DNA of 64,000 nt from Haematococcus lacustris (lineage: Eukaryota > Chlorophyta > Chlorophyceae > Chlamydomonadales > Haematococcaceae): assembly GCA_030144725.1 (NCBI GenBank), contig JASKMD010000019.1, positions 725,310 to 789,309 of the forward strand, given 5' to 3'. A program made the translations under genes and the position numbers. This document shows positions 48,301 to 59,331 of the stretch, in pieces (the first letter of the stretch is position 1; every line of letters begins with the position of its first letter). The notes beneath the pieces are model-generated. The model worked only from the letters and a program-made list of their open reading frames with translations, searched no databases and was not told the DNA's origin.

Positions 48301-51300
48301 CCCCTGAGAAGAGGCGAGTTCCTGATGTGCCAGAGGCCCAGCAGCAGCCCACCTGGCTGAGTTGCTTGTGGTGCTTCTCCACCTCCTCCTTGATGCCTTC
48401 GAGCACTGCCTCTAGCGATGCCTCCGCTGCAGCCAGGCCCTGCGCCCACCAACACAGGCCATGTGCCACCATTATGCTGGGTAAAGCACCAACAGACACG
48501 GTGTGGTTGGCTGCCACACGCTTTAAGGACCACCAGCTGGCCAGCAACCGGCTGCTGAAGCAGAGGCGTGCAATTCAGGCTCCAGCATGAGTGCCCTATG
48601 CACCCTGTCACTTGCATCAAGAGGGTAGTGCACCGACTGCCTGCTCCATAGAAAAGCAGCAGGGCAGTTCATGAGGTGAGGCGGGCACAGCAAGGGATCT
48701 GGAGGCACCTGTTGCAGCGCTTGTACACGCTCTTTGGCGTGGGGTTCATCCGCAGCCATGGCGGCCACCTCAGCTTCAAGCTTCTGCATCAAGACACAGG
48801 CCACCAATGCACTGGATGACAACACTGTGTTGAGCGTACAAAGCGCACAACATGGATGATGCCGATCAGCACCCAGCCTGCATGTGCCTCTGGTGAAGCT
48901 GTTCTGCTGCATTACCGCCGCTTGGGCACTGTCAGTTAGGATCTTGGTAGACGCCTTCTTCAGCTGCGGGGTGCAGTCACAGCGAGGTGGTTGGTGCAGG
49001 TACAAAGGGCCACAGGGTCACACAGCAGCCAGGGTGTGAGGAGGAGAAGTCTACAGAAGCGAGAGGAAGGACTAGGATATGATGAGGGTGAGGAGGGATG
49101 CGGGTACTAGGGTAGGATAAGGAGTTGAGGGGGAGGAGGGAGCCAGGCGAAGAGGGGAGGTTGGAGGGGGTAAAGGAGGCGGGAAGGGGTGGAGGAATGA
49201 GGAGTGTGGTATTGTGCCATCTGTGCCTTGGGCCTGTGTAGTAGCCAGCACTGCCCGCACCTTGGCTTCCAAGTTTTTCTGCTCAATCAGCATCTTGGCG
49301 TCCTTGCGGTGGTACCCTTTCATCTCCTCCTCCGCATCCTCCAGTGCTTTTTGGATGGCCTACACACCCGCCAGTGTCCCTTTGCTGAATAGCCAGGCAG
49401 CTACCGGCTGAGAGGAACAAAACATGAGCCACGTGCTGCGCTGGTGCCATGCGCCATGCCCACAAGGGAGCTTCTCCAGCCCATGCTGTATGCATGCTTA
49501 TCGAGCTTCTGACCTGAAACTCTTTCTCAGCAGCTGCATACTTTGCCTCTGTAGCCTTAGCCTCCTTGTCGTAGGACTTGTGCTTTTCCTTCTCGTGCGC
49601 CTGCTTGACCCGTAGCTCTGCAGCCTGACGCTCGCCTTTAGCCAGGTTGCTCTGCAGGAGCAGCCCATGTGCTGCAGCTGCTTATCACCCCCTCCTGTGC
49701 CATCACCTTCTTCACCTCTTCACCCCTCCCTTGCCCCCCTGCCCCTGACCCCCTCCCCTGCTTCCCTTCCCCCGACCTCCTCCCATGCCAACCCTCCCTC
49801 CACCTCTTCAGCACCTTGCTTGACAGCCCTTCTGTCACTTTTGCCACTGACCCCACACATTTGCTGAGTAGTAGCAATCAGGGTCCATTTAGCAACGCAG
49901 GATTGCGGCAGCCATTGTGTCGGGCGGTGAGTGGCGGCGGTATGTGGAGGCGGTGAGTTGAGGCGGTGAGTTGAGGCAGTGAGTAGTGGCAGTAGCTCTG
50001 CTGCCGAGCCCTCACCTGAGTCTGTGTGATGTAGATGTGGTGTCCATTGACCCTGTGGCGCAGCATGTCAGCCTGCAGGCAGGGGCCACCACCACTCCTG
50101 AACACCCTCATGTGACAGTGTTGGGTGCCATCACTTCTGATCACTGCAGGGCATGGAGTGGAGGCTTCTACCTAAAAGTGCATCTCAGGAACGCTGGCGG
50201 CATTTGTTCATGACACACAGCAGCGATTGCCATGTGTTGATCACAATGATGATGATGATGATGATGATGATGATAATGATGATGGCAATGACATCCATGG
50301 CGATAGTATTGTCCATAAGGGGAGGCTGCAGCCTGTGATCCGTTCCTCCTGCTTCTTCCAGCTTGGTGTGGCATCAGCAAGATGCGCCCACAGTCCCACG
50401 CCACTGGCTGAGTGAATGGCAGGGGTAGGGGTGCATCTGTGCCTCACATCAGGCTACGACTCAATACAGTAGCATGAGCACAAAAGGGCTTGCGCTCTGC
50501 ATGCTTGCATACCTGCTTTGACAAGAAGATTTCCGCTTCAGCCTTTTGGCCTTCCAGACCCTCCTTCTCCTTTTCAGAGATCTTCAGGCGCTGGATCATG
50601 GTTTGCCGCTTGTCATTCATCTCCTCCAGCCTGCACCCAGCCAGGGGCATGCAAGCAGTATGTGTGACCCCACTGGGCGCGCTTCTTGTGCGCTCACCGT
50701 GTCATGGCCCCTGGTGCCGTGCTGCCTCCAGTAACCCAGTGGGACAGAGCAGCCAGCACACAGGGAGGCATGGAAGGGTGCAGGCAGCAGGTAACAGCTC
50801 AGCCATGCTCCTTGCTCAAAGGTACATGCAGTATCATCTCAGCATGAGTCGCACTGCATGCATTGACACCCAGCATCTCGCCAGCCCGCCAACTCAGGGC
50901 GTAAGGGCTGCCTGCCAAAACCCCTTGTCACACCTCTTGGCTGCTTCTTCAATAGGGGCTACGTATTTGTCAGTGCCAATGATGTCCTCCAGGTACTCCA
51001 GGAGGCCAGTGTCGTTCTTGTCCTCAGCCTTTGGCTTCATCATGCTGATCTGCTCCACCTCTCCCTGGGGGCAGTGGGGTGAGAGCAGGCTCGGCTGCAT
51101 GCATGCCACTGTCAGCGTGGCTAGTATTGTGTGTGCAGCTTCTGGTAGAAGAAGAAGAAGCTGGATTACATGTCTCCAGCCGTCAGCCAATAGGCTGCTT
51201 GACCGCCCTCCCCTCTAGGGGTTCAGAACCTTCTGCAACGCTCTTCAAGGCTTAGTGCACATGTAAAGGTTGGGGAGGCTTGCTAGGGTTCAGTACAGGC

Positions 51301-52199
51301 ATGCTTCGCTGTCATAGCAGGCTAGGGAGATGCCACAGCGTCATGTAAGGCAGCAGGTGTGGCAGAGGCAGCAGGTGCGAGCTACAGCTGTGGGCTGTGG
51401 CAGAGACAGCAGGTGTGGGCTGCAAGCTGTCCATGGATATGGCTGAAGGTGGACGAGGGCCTCAGCAAACACCTGGAGGATTAGGAAACGGTTGTTGTCA
51501 AGGTCAATGCCCAGGCCCTTCAACATGTCCGTAACTTCCTTGGTGGAAGCCTTCCTGTCATTGATGTAGTAGTCGCTAGTGTTGCTGCGGTGCGCTGTAC
51601 GGGCCACTGTTAGGCTGGTGTTGGGGACTACATCAAAATCTTCTCCCTCCTGCACTCTCCGTGTCAGGTGGATGCCAGGGTGTCAGGATGGTGTCACACT
51701 GGACTGCGTGCTGTCGGCATCGTGATGTTACCTTGTCAATGATTTGTTGAAAGTGAACTGTGACCCTTGCACTCTCCAGGTTTCTGAAGTTGGTACTGTT
51801 GTGGATGAGTTCTGACACCTTGTTGAAGCGCAGCTGTGAGGATCAAGCAGCACCACTCCATGTGTGAGTGAAGTGAAGGAGGGGTGCATAGGATGTGGGT
51901 AGAAGGGACGCTGGTGTACCTGTTTTGCCCGGCGGCCAAACACAAAGAGCATGGCATCGATAACATTTGACTTGCCGCTGCCATTGGGCCCTACCACGGA
52001 GGAAAAAGACTGCAAGCAAGGCGAGAGCACCCGATGAGGAGACCGAACCCTGGACATGCAACTCATTTGAATGACGCGCCTTGTGGAAGGGGCCCACACG
52101 CTGCACCCCCGCGTAGCTCTTGAAGTTCTCGAGCACCATCTCGCGAATCATCAAGCGTCGTATGCCTTGAGGGTTCGGAACACCGTCTGAGGCTGTCAT
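36355..52199 (-). CDS. SMC4: Condensin subunit SMC4
   Basis: SMC ATPase that pairs with SMC2 in condensin for mitotic chromosome compaction. 33 exons give 3771 nt, 1256 aa, in phase throughout: 52080-52199, 51920-52009, 51732-51833, 51473-51649, 50934-51064, 50513-50630, 50016-50072, 49514-49651, 49261-49359, 48916-48963, 48709-48783, 48353-48439, 47634-47848, 47166-47368, 46395-46515, 45790-45878, 44194-44354, 43538-43696, 43219-43323, 42782-42862, 42371-42527, 41812-41961, 41173-41252, 40842-40916, 40342-40446, 39808-39933, 39058-39189, 38577-38672, 38282-38344, 37901-37983, 37653-37729, 37203-37261, 36355-36546. Walker A GPNGSGKSN is at residues 47-55, the hinge (YGRLGDLGAID onward) around 540-670, signature LSGGEK 1139-1144, Walker B YVMDEID 1164-1170. 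EGEVEQISMMKPK-type blocks identify SMC4 rather than SMC2. Introns 1, 21 and 28 are GC-AG. Introns host a DNA element, a LINE tail and many minisatellites. Confidence 0.97.
36790..37080. repeat. GTGAGACAGTGATATGGTGACAAAA minisatellite
   Basis: About a dozen 20-25 bp units (GACAGTGAYRTGRTGACAAA core) arranged as two copies of a longer higher-order block, in SMC4 intron 32. Confidence 0.93.
39625..39757. repeat. 21-bp tandem repeat in SMC4 intron 26
   Basis: Six to seven nearly identical copies of GTCAGTGTGATGCTGAAGCAG. Confidence 0.96.
40570..40670. repeat. GGTGATGCCCA tandem repeat
   Basis: Eight or so 11-bp units in SMC4 intron 24. Confidence 0.9.
44071..44103. repeat. Interstitial telomere-like CCCTAA repeat
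   Basis: Five perfect CCCTAA units plus CCC in SMC4 intron 17. TTAGGG rather than the Chlamydomonas TTTTAGGG or plant TTTAGGG type. Confidence 0.9.
44740..45735. mobile_element. DNA-transposon-like insert in SMC4 intron 16
   Basis: About 1 kb segment whose two ends are inverted relatives: CGTATATAC/GTACGTATATACAGTATA near 44752-44785 and its mirror near 45685-45720 (AATACAGTAAATACGTATG, TATATACCG). Inside are CGTAGGTACGT-type subrepeats, a TATATAAG box at 44958-44965 and a small ORF from 45039. Gene-like signals inside an intron, on the antisense strand, suggest a mobile element. Ends and target-site duplication are not fixed. Confidence 0.6.
45039..45212 (+). pseudogene. Small ORF in the SMC4 intron element, probably frameshifted
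   Basis: ATG at 45039 lies about 75 bp after the TATA box and begins MKRKGSASFWNKLEPVL. It passes through CCCAG pentamers (45111-45155) and stops at 45210-45212. Another frame through the same repeat stays open to 45351, so a length change in the pentamer could have shifted the frame. No family recognised. Confidence 0.35.
45990..46105. repeat. CACCTCCCACCTGCTGCCTGC minisatellite
   Basis: Variable 20-30 bp units in SMC4 intron 15. Confidence 0.85.
47440..47582. repeat. AGGGTCAGGGTTC minisatellite
   Basis: Degenerate TCAGGG-like units in SMC4 intron 13, related to the arrays at 26863-27022 and 57859-57968. Confidence 0.88.
50245..50286. repeat. GAT trinucleotide array
   Basis: About 13 GAT units with one AAT in SMC4 intron 6. 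Confidence 0.95.
51174..51262 (-). mobile_element. LINE 3' end fragment in SMC4 intron 4
   Basis: About 90 bp matching 34147-34240 (shared GCCGTCAGCC, GGCTGCT, CGCCCTCCCC). Same orientation as the larger copy. A GAA repeat at 51148-51162 follows its 3' end, like a LINE microsatellite tail. Confidence 0.8.
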
Positions 52200-52835
52200 T
52201 TCGCAAGTTTGTACAAAGTAGCTGCCCTTGCCCGTGGGACAGCCTGCCCGGCCAGCCAGGTATCCAGACAACCAGCCTTTCCATTTTAGTTGGTTAAAGC
52301 AGTTGAAGCTTGGAAGGCAGGACAGGTGTCGCCGGCTCCTGCTCGGCTCTTTTAACAACACTAACTATGAACTTACTGTCTTATGCATAGCAAGCACACA
52401 AAACACACTCCTTCTGCTGACTCAAAGACGTCACAAGGAACCCCATATCGCAAACAAGCTGCTCAATGCAGTACTCCGTGTATGTCCTTAGGTATGGAGC
52501 GCCTTGCTCACACGACAAAAAACAAGTGCGTTATTATTCACGTCATTTGAGGCCAGTCGTGCAAAACAGAAGCATGCAGCAGTCCGCGCTGCGCTTTCGC
52601 AGTACGTACTTCATGTCGCAACGAGCTCTGATCAGTTATCTGAATTGCTGCACGCCAGCTGCCTGCTCTGTGCCTCACACCTGCATCACCCCGTGGTGCC
52701 AGCCGCAAGGCTGAAAACCCATCACAATCACATGCCATGCTGCATGGCATTCACGACCAGGTTGGTGCCAGGTTGGTGCTAATCCTCCTTGAGGCTACTG
52801 ATGGCGATAGTGCGGGTGGAGTGCGCTGCCTGCCG
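52200..52835. other. COX15 3' flank and SMC4 promoter region
   Basis: 637 bp between the COX15 stop and the SMC4 start, both on minus. I see no other gene and no clear TATA box. The frame upstream of the SMC4 ATG stays partly open, so an earlier start is not excluded. Confidence 0.5.
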
Positions 52836-55800
52836 TCACTGCTGCCTTGTCACTGCCACAGCCAGCCCTGCCACCGAGGCCATGGCAGCAGGCGTGACCC
52901 AGGGTCCCAGGGTGGCGGGCAGCAGCCCTGCACTGCCAGGTCGCAGGGCATGGAGCGCTATGAGCACGGCTGTGAACAGGTTCAGTGCGTTGGCCTGCAC
53001 ACATGGCAACCACACAAACACACTCTAGCCAAAGACACTATGCCTGCAATCAGTGCCCAGCAGCCGCATCTCATTGGTGGCATGATGGAAGGCTGCTGCT
53101 GCTACTGCTTGACAAATCATGCATGCATGCATGCATGCATGCAGGAAGCTTGTGGCTTGTTCCATGCTTAGCCACCCTTGCTCCTACCAACAGCTCCCAA
53201 TTGCATGGCACCCCTCCACACTGACCTCCTGCTGCCACTGCCCATCCCGCCTACTGCCCACACCCCAGCCAAGCACCTTGCTACCCCGCTCCTTCCCAGC
53301 CCCTCCCCTGCTGCCTCCTGCTGAACCCCACCCTTCCCACCCTGCCGCCCCACCCTCCTCCCTCGCCCCACCTCTCGCCCCGCCCCACATTTCACCCTCG
53401 CCCTACCTCCCTCCCCGCCCCACCTCCCTCCCCGCCCGACCTCCCTCCCCGCCCTACCTGGTGCGCCGAGCCCAGGTGCACCGGCACATACGCCAGCAGC
53501 GTCCACACGCCTAGGGAGAACTGCGCCACAGTGGCAGCGGCTACCAGGTTCATGGCCAGCTGGGCCCTACGGGGCAGCTGGGTCTGGCTGTGGCTCCAGG
53601 CCCACAACCCCAGAGCTGCCGCTGCGGTGGTGGTGGCCAGAGTCCTGTGGTTGAACTGCGAGCAGAGGGAGGGTGGGGGCTGATGAGTGGTCCACAGTAG
53701 GGGCGGGGGTGGAAGAGGGGCAGGGGGAGGGGGAGGGGGAGGGGGAGGGGGAGGGGGAGGGGGAGGGGGAGGGGGAGGGGGAGGGGGAGGACCAGTCCTG
53801 CTTATCTGTGACAGGGTCCCTGCCCTAGCTTTAAAGTTTTGAAGAACCATCCCCTGTGGTGTGGGATGAGTCCACTGGGTGTGGTGCTAGGACCTGCTGC
53901 AGCTGAGCTCAGCCCACCTGCACTGCTGCAGTGTTCTCAAAGAAGTTGCGCAGCCCGAAGCCCTGCTCCCACAGCTGCCAGTACTGGTTGGGCACAAGCT
54001 GGCCGTCCATGGTGGGCCATTCATTGTAGGCATGGCCGGCGTCCAAACCTGCAGCGGACATGACCCAAGGAGCTGTATGGCCCAGGCCATCCCATGGAGC
54101 CCCCTCTACCCAACCTGCTTGAACGCACAGCTCCGGCAGAAGCATCTGGGAGGGCAGCTTAGCCTAGAAGGTAGCAGTCACTGTCATGAGCGTCCTCAGA
54201 GGGTTTGTCCATAGGGTTTGTGATTAGGGCTCTGAATCAGGCAAAATACTGGTAAACTCAGGCAAATACTGGTGAAACCTGTGATGTTTAGGAAAGGGGC
54301 AGGTGTGCTTGGGACGGCACCATGGCCGGACTGGGTGCTGCCGTCAGGGGCGGGTTACCGTTGCGATGACAGCACATGCAAAGGCGATGCTGGTGGTGGC
54401 ATTGCTGTGATCAGGCTGTTGCCGCAGCATGGCTGGTCTGCATCATCCCATGCCATCCCTGCTGCTGCTCTGGCAGTGGTACCACAGAGTTCAATCGAAC
54501 ATCTGTACCGCAGCAACAACCACTTGCCAAAGCTGCCAAAGCCATGACCTCAGCTGCCACAGCCACAGGCGGGGTTACCTCGCCCAGGGCCTTCGGGCCG
54601 GGTCACCTCACCTGCAACGAATGCTCCGCTAGTAGCTGTGACCGCCACCAAGGCCGCAAAGGGCAGGGCCAGCAGGCGGGCGCGGGCAGCCACTGGCTGT
54701 GCTGAAGGGGGCATGCTGCGCAGGAGGGGGGTGGGTGTCCTGCACACAGGCAGCAGGTGGGGGTAGGGGGCGGGGTAGGAGGGGAGGGTAGGGAGGGGAG
54801 GGGGGGAGAGTAGGGGGAGGAGGGAGAGGAGGGGGGGGAGGAAGAGAAGGGAAGGGAAGGGAGGAAGGAGTCATCCCGCATGGAAGGCGATGCATGAGTA
54901 ACGGCCATGCACTCTAATCATGGTCATCACACATCACGGAGTGAGGAGAGGCAGCTGCAGGGAGGCTAGGGCAGGGAGGCTACCTCTACCGCCTCTAACT
55001 CCCACACCCCTACCACAGGCCTGCGTCTCCCGCCCTCCCCTCCCACCCCCTGCCGCCCTCCCACCCCACACCCATCCCACTCCCACCCCTTACCAGAGGT
55101 CCAGGGTGGTCCATGTCAGCGTGGTGAAGATTGCAAAGGCGCTGACCAGGTGGGCCGCCAGGCGGTAGGGGCTGACACGCGGCTGCTGCCACTCATGCTC
55201 CGGCTCCTACACAGCGCCCAGCACACCCTCAGGCAGCCCAGGTCCAGGTCAGAGGTAGCTGGGAGGAAGCTACACAGCCACACCCTCAGGCAGCCCAGGT
55301 CCAGGTCAGAGGTAGCTGGGAGGAAGCTGGGCTACAGTTGTCACGCTCAAGTCACAGGGTGTGGGGTAGGCAGGCCCACTGCCGGGTGTCTGTCAACACA
55401 GCAGTGTGGAGACAGAAGGCAAACACGGCCATGGGCCATGAATGGCCAGAGCTCATCAAGGAAGGAGGGTTGCCTCAAGCACCACCCCTCACCTCTGTGA
55501 CACACAGTAAGGCAGGGGCTGGGCAGGCTGCTTGACCCCTCACCTGCAGCCCTGACCGCACCATCCACCAGCCCACCAGCCCCTGCGTGCCCCCCATGAA
55601 CAGCAGCAGGCCCAGCCTCTTGGCCATGGCAGCGTTGATGTAGCCTCGGGCAGCGAAGTACGTGCCAGGCACCACAAAGGCCAGGCCAAGCAGGCGGCCC
55701 CACATTCTGCAGCCAAGGCAGGCTGAGCTGAGGGTGATGGAGGCAAGCCACACATGCACCTGCTGCCACCGCGTGCTAGCCCCTGCCAGGCCCAGCACCC

Positions 55801-57838
55801 TGCCTAGCATGGCCACCCAGCACCTGCACAGTGCGTCATCCACTCCCTGCACCACCACATCCAGCTTCCACAACCCTGCTAAACCCCTAGCCCGTCCCTG
55901 GCATCATCACCATCACCAACATCATCATCACAATCACCATCACCATCAACTTCTTTTCGTCAAGAACAGTAACAGTAACAACAGTGATATCAATTATGAT
56001 GGTCATAACAACAACAATACAGCAACAATAATACTGATGATAATGATAGTGATACAGCAGTAATATGATTTATAATAATAAACAGTACATGGTGTACGCC
56101 TGCCAGTGTTGCTGCAACACACAGCCTCCCCGCTGTGTGTCGACCCTGCCATCTGGGTGCTACCTGTGGGCGTACTCCATCCAGAAGATGAACTTGAACT
56201 CATCCAGGGTCATGCGGGAGTGCAGACGCTTGAACTCAGGGGACGCCTGGTAACGCCCAAACTCTGCCTCCCAGTCTGCCTGGCTCAGGGGCGGCCTCTC
56301 CCCTGCAGCACAGCAGCACTCCTTTGGCTCAGGGGCCCAGGCTGCGGCAAGGGAGGGAACTCAAGCTCAGGGGAAGGGAGGGGCCAGGGGAAGGGAAGAG
56401 TCAATGGGAGAGCAGGGGAGCTGAGCTGGCTACCAAGGGAATTGAAGCACTGGAGTTGGGGCCACTGGGGCTGGGGGAGGGGAGGGGAAGGTAAGGGAGG
56501 GATGTGGCATAGAATGGAGTTACACACATGCTACTGGTGTCGCCGCTGCTGCTATTGGCGTTGTTGCTGCTGCTATTGCTCCACAAGCATTAGGCCAGGC
56601 TATAGGGCAGCAGGCTGTGATAGTAGAAAATAGAGCAAGCAGGCACTCCCCACACTCCTTGCCAGTTCTCCAGCTCCCGCTTTATTGCTGCTCTGGCAGC
56701 CCCCCTTTATTGATGCTCTGGCAGCTCCCGCTTTATTGATGCTCTGGCAGCTCCCCTTTATTGATGCTCTGGCAGCTCCCCTTTATTGATGCTCTGGCAG
56801 CTCCCGCTTTATTGATGCTCTGGCAGCTCCCCTTTATTGATGCTCTGGCAGCTCCCCTTTATTGATGCTCTGGCAGCTCCCCTTCATTGATGCTCTGGCA
56901 GCTCCCGCTTTATTGAAGCTGTGGCAGCCCCCCTGCTGTGTCCCCTGCTGCCAGTGCGCCGGCACCGCTGCCCTTCCTACCACCCTCTTCACCCCAGGCT
57001 TTCAGTCAGCTCACCCGCAAACTTCCATTCAGTCATGGACAGTCCTGAGCGGGTCAGGCGGGTGACGCCCCCCAGCACCACCATGGTGTACACCCAGGCT
57101 GCAGTGCCCCCCAGCCACCACATCAACTGGCGCCGGGCCACCGGGGCCACACCAGCCACCAGGGCCTCAGAGGCAAGCAGAGCAGCGGGCCGACCCACAG
57201 CCAGGCCTGCCAGGACGGCCCCAGCCTCGCCTGACTGGCTCTTCCCCGCCTGCAGGGGCAGTGCGTCGCTGGTGGGTAGGTAGGTGCAGACTGAGGTTGA
57301 CAGTTGCGGCAGTCAAGGGCAGCTGGCACCCTGCCTGGCGCTGGGCGCTGCTTACTAGGCAGGTTGCCTTGCCTTGAGTCTTGGGTGCAGCATGCCTGGT
57401 GTGCAGATCATCCTCATCCTCATCCTCATCCTCATCCTCATCCTCATCCTCATCCTCATCCTCATCCTCATCCTCATCCTCATCCTCATCCTCATCCTCA
57501 TCCTCATCCTCATCCTCATCCTCATCCTCATCCTCATCCTCATCATTATTATCTGGCATTTGCATGTCGTCGTTGCTGCCACACACACATCCAATACTCT
57601 TAGACGCTACCTGCCGTTATGATTGCTTGATGTGGGCATGCCATGCCTGGTGTGCGGATGTTAAAGGCTGGCTGTTGTTGACCTGTACCTTCAAGGTCCA
57701 CTGCCTTGAGCTGGTACTTGCCTGCAAGATTTGTCCGGCTGCGGTCGACTTGTGGCGGGCCAACTGCCACAGGGCTGCCAGCCGGCTGCCTGTGTGTGAG
57801 GGCAAGGTGGCTGAGCATGAGCGGTTGGCTGAGCACAT
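52836..57838 (-). CDS. COX15: Heme A synthase COX15
   Basis: Inner mitochondrial membrane enzyme that oxidises heme O to heme A for cytochrome c oxidase. Exons: 57689-57838 (ATG 57838), 57015-57249, 56164-56302, 55544-55706, 55094-55206, 54612-54715, 53918-54048, 53458-53655, 52836-52994 (TGA); the sum is 1392 nt, 463 aa, in phase. Exon 1 gives a presequence-like start ([19 protein letters not shown], then ARHKSTA); its assignment rests on phase and composition. Family blocks: [101 protein letters not shown], with the conserved heme-ligand histidines in YAHR, AAHL, NHR and SAHQ. Introns 1, 2 and 7 carry tandem arrays. Confidence 0.95.
53718..53790. repeat. GGGGGA hexanucleotide array
   Basis: About 12 copies in COX15 intron 7; RNA strand is C-rich. 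Confidence 0.96.
56690..56930. repeat. 25-bp tandem repeat in COX15 intron 2
   Basis: Nine to ten copies of a 25-bp unit with TTTATTGATGCTCTGGCAGC, with little divergence. Each unit contains GGCAG followed by CTCCC. Confidence 0.96.
57408..57544. repeat. CCTCAT hexanucleotide array
   Basis: About 23 perfect copies in COX15 intron 1; the RNA would read GATGAG repeats. Confidence 0.97.
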
Positions 57839-57858
57839 TTCTAGTCGGTGAACGCTAG

Positions 57859-57968
57859 GATCAGGGATAGGGGCTAGGGCTAGCGTCAGGGGTAGGGTCA
57901 GGGCTAGGGTCAGGGTCAGGGTCAGGGCTAGGGCTAGCGTCAGGGGTAGGGTCAGGGCTAGGGTCAGG
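57859..57968. repeat. GGGCTAGGGTCAGGGT minisatellite
   Basis: Telomere-like GGGTCA and GGGCTA units just upstream of the COX15 start codon, in a short higher-order repeat. Confidence 0.88.
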
Positions 57969-59331
57969 AGCAAGCCAGGTGCCACACAAGACCTGCATCT
58001 GGCCACTGACCTGTGGGGGCCGCTGAGGGTCCCATGAGGCCTACAAGGCCACAGGCAGCTGAGTCAAGGGAGGCCTGCAACACGCATCACTTCCCATCCA
58101 GAAGCCGTACCAGCACGATCAAGAGAGAGCAGCATTGATGATATGTGCGTCAAAAGAGTGGGATGGCCCAAGCAGCCCAGCAGCTGGAGTGTTGTGATGT
58201 GCCGGTGTCACCACACCAGAGACAACAGTATGCTGCCGCTGCTACTATCGTCACCTTGCCCCATGCTCCTGTAAGATGCTTGAGCCCAGCTGGCACAGAG
58301 CGTGTACTGCAGCTGCGCCACAGCATGGATGCCGAGGCTGTAGGAGATGCCGCGACACGATGGGACACAAGCCAGCTTTGATGGCTGCTAATCAGCACTG
58401 CGATGGGCGTGCGACACTCCATCGCGTGCTGCGGTAAGCTCCCGGAACATGTGGTGGGCAGCAGCGCGCTGACAACATTCACAAGCCGCCGCATAGCTTC
58501 AATCTGGAGTGTCGCCGAGCTGAGCTGTGTGGCGACGAATCGATGAGATATTTGTCAACGGCCAACCGCGCTGCGTATTTGTATATTAAGACGGTGGCGC
58601 GCACTGCGTATACCCCTGCCTGTATTCCTACCGCATGTCTACCAGCTCCTTGTCATGCAAAAGCTCCACCCCATTCCCGTTTGCTCCGTTGCGCTGGCCA
58701 ACCCCGCCATTGAACATACATTAAGGGAACAAGATAGTTTCACGGGTTCAGAAAGAGACGCATGAGATGGAAGTCGAATGCCTTAGTACCGTGCCAGTGA
58801 TGTTGAGTCGTACGGCGTCTTGCAGCACCATGGGGTACTGCGGCCAGGATGATCCTGAGATAGCTAAGCTTTCCTTTGTAAGCACTTCCATGAGCTTGGC
58901 AGCTACACAGCTTCAGATAAGGGTGCCCACAGATTTGCTTAGCGTGCTGTACCTTTCAAACACTGCTGGGTTGGGGTACAATTCACGATGTGGCTAACTT
59001 TAATCCAGGCCAGTGTCCCTTTGCAAGAGTGTATCCAATCTCGAGGGTGCCCTACTCCATGCAACAAGGATTGCACCATCAACACGATGTCAGTGGCGAG
59101 CGCTTGCATTCTTGTATCATTACATGTAATGTCATTGGATTTGAAGAGAATAGCGACAGCAGCTGGCTGCCCATACCATAGCAGAGACAATCTACCTAGC
59201 TATTGCAACCACCTGTTTGCTGCTGGTACTTAACCACGCTAATCTACTGATGAAAGCATGTCAATGTGTCATTGTGAATGCCACTCAGAGCCTGCCACTA
59301 GCTGGTGCCATGGTCCATTGCATAATCCATC
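57969..59331. other. Region between COX15 and the D-box gene; unassigned
   Basis: It contains the COX15 promoter and the 3' flank of the D-box gene, including a minus-strand TGTAA at 59120-59124 about 210 nt after that gene's stop. Two minus-strand frames of 83 and 114 codons (58939-59190, 58150-58494) look vaguely protein-like but match no family I know. I do not call a gene. Confidence 0.4.

Noticed and set aside
57167..57603. Asp-Glu, His-Pro, Ser and Ile-Leu repeat proteins in the CCTCAT array
   Set aside because: Array lies inside COX15 intron 1; the frames exist only because the hexamer has no stops.
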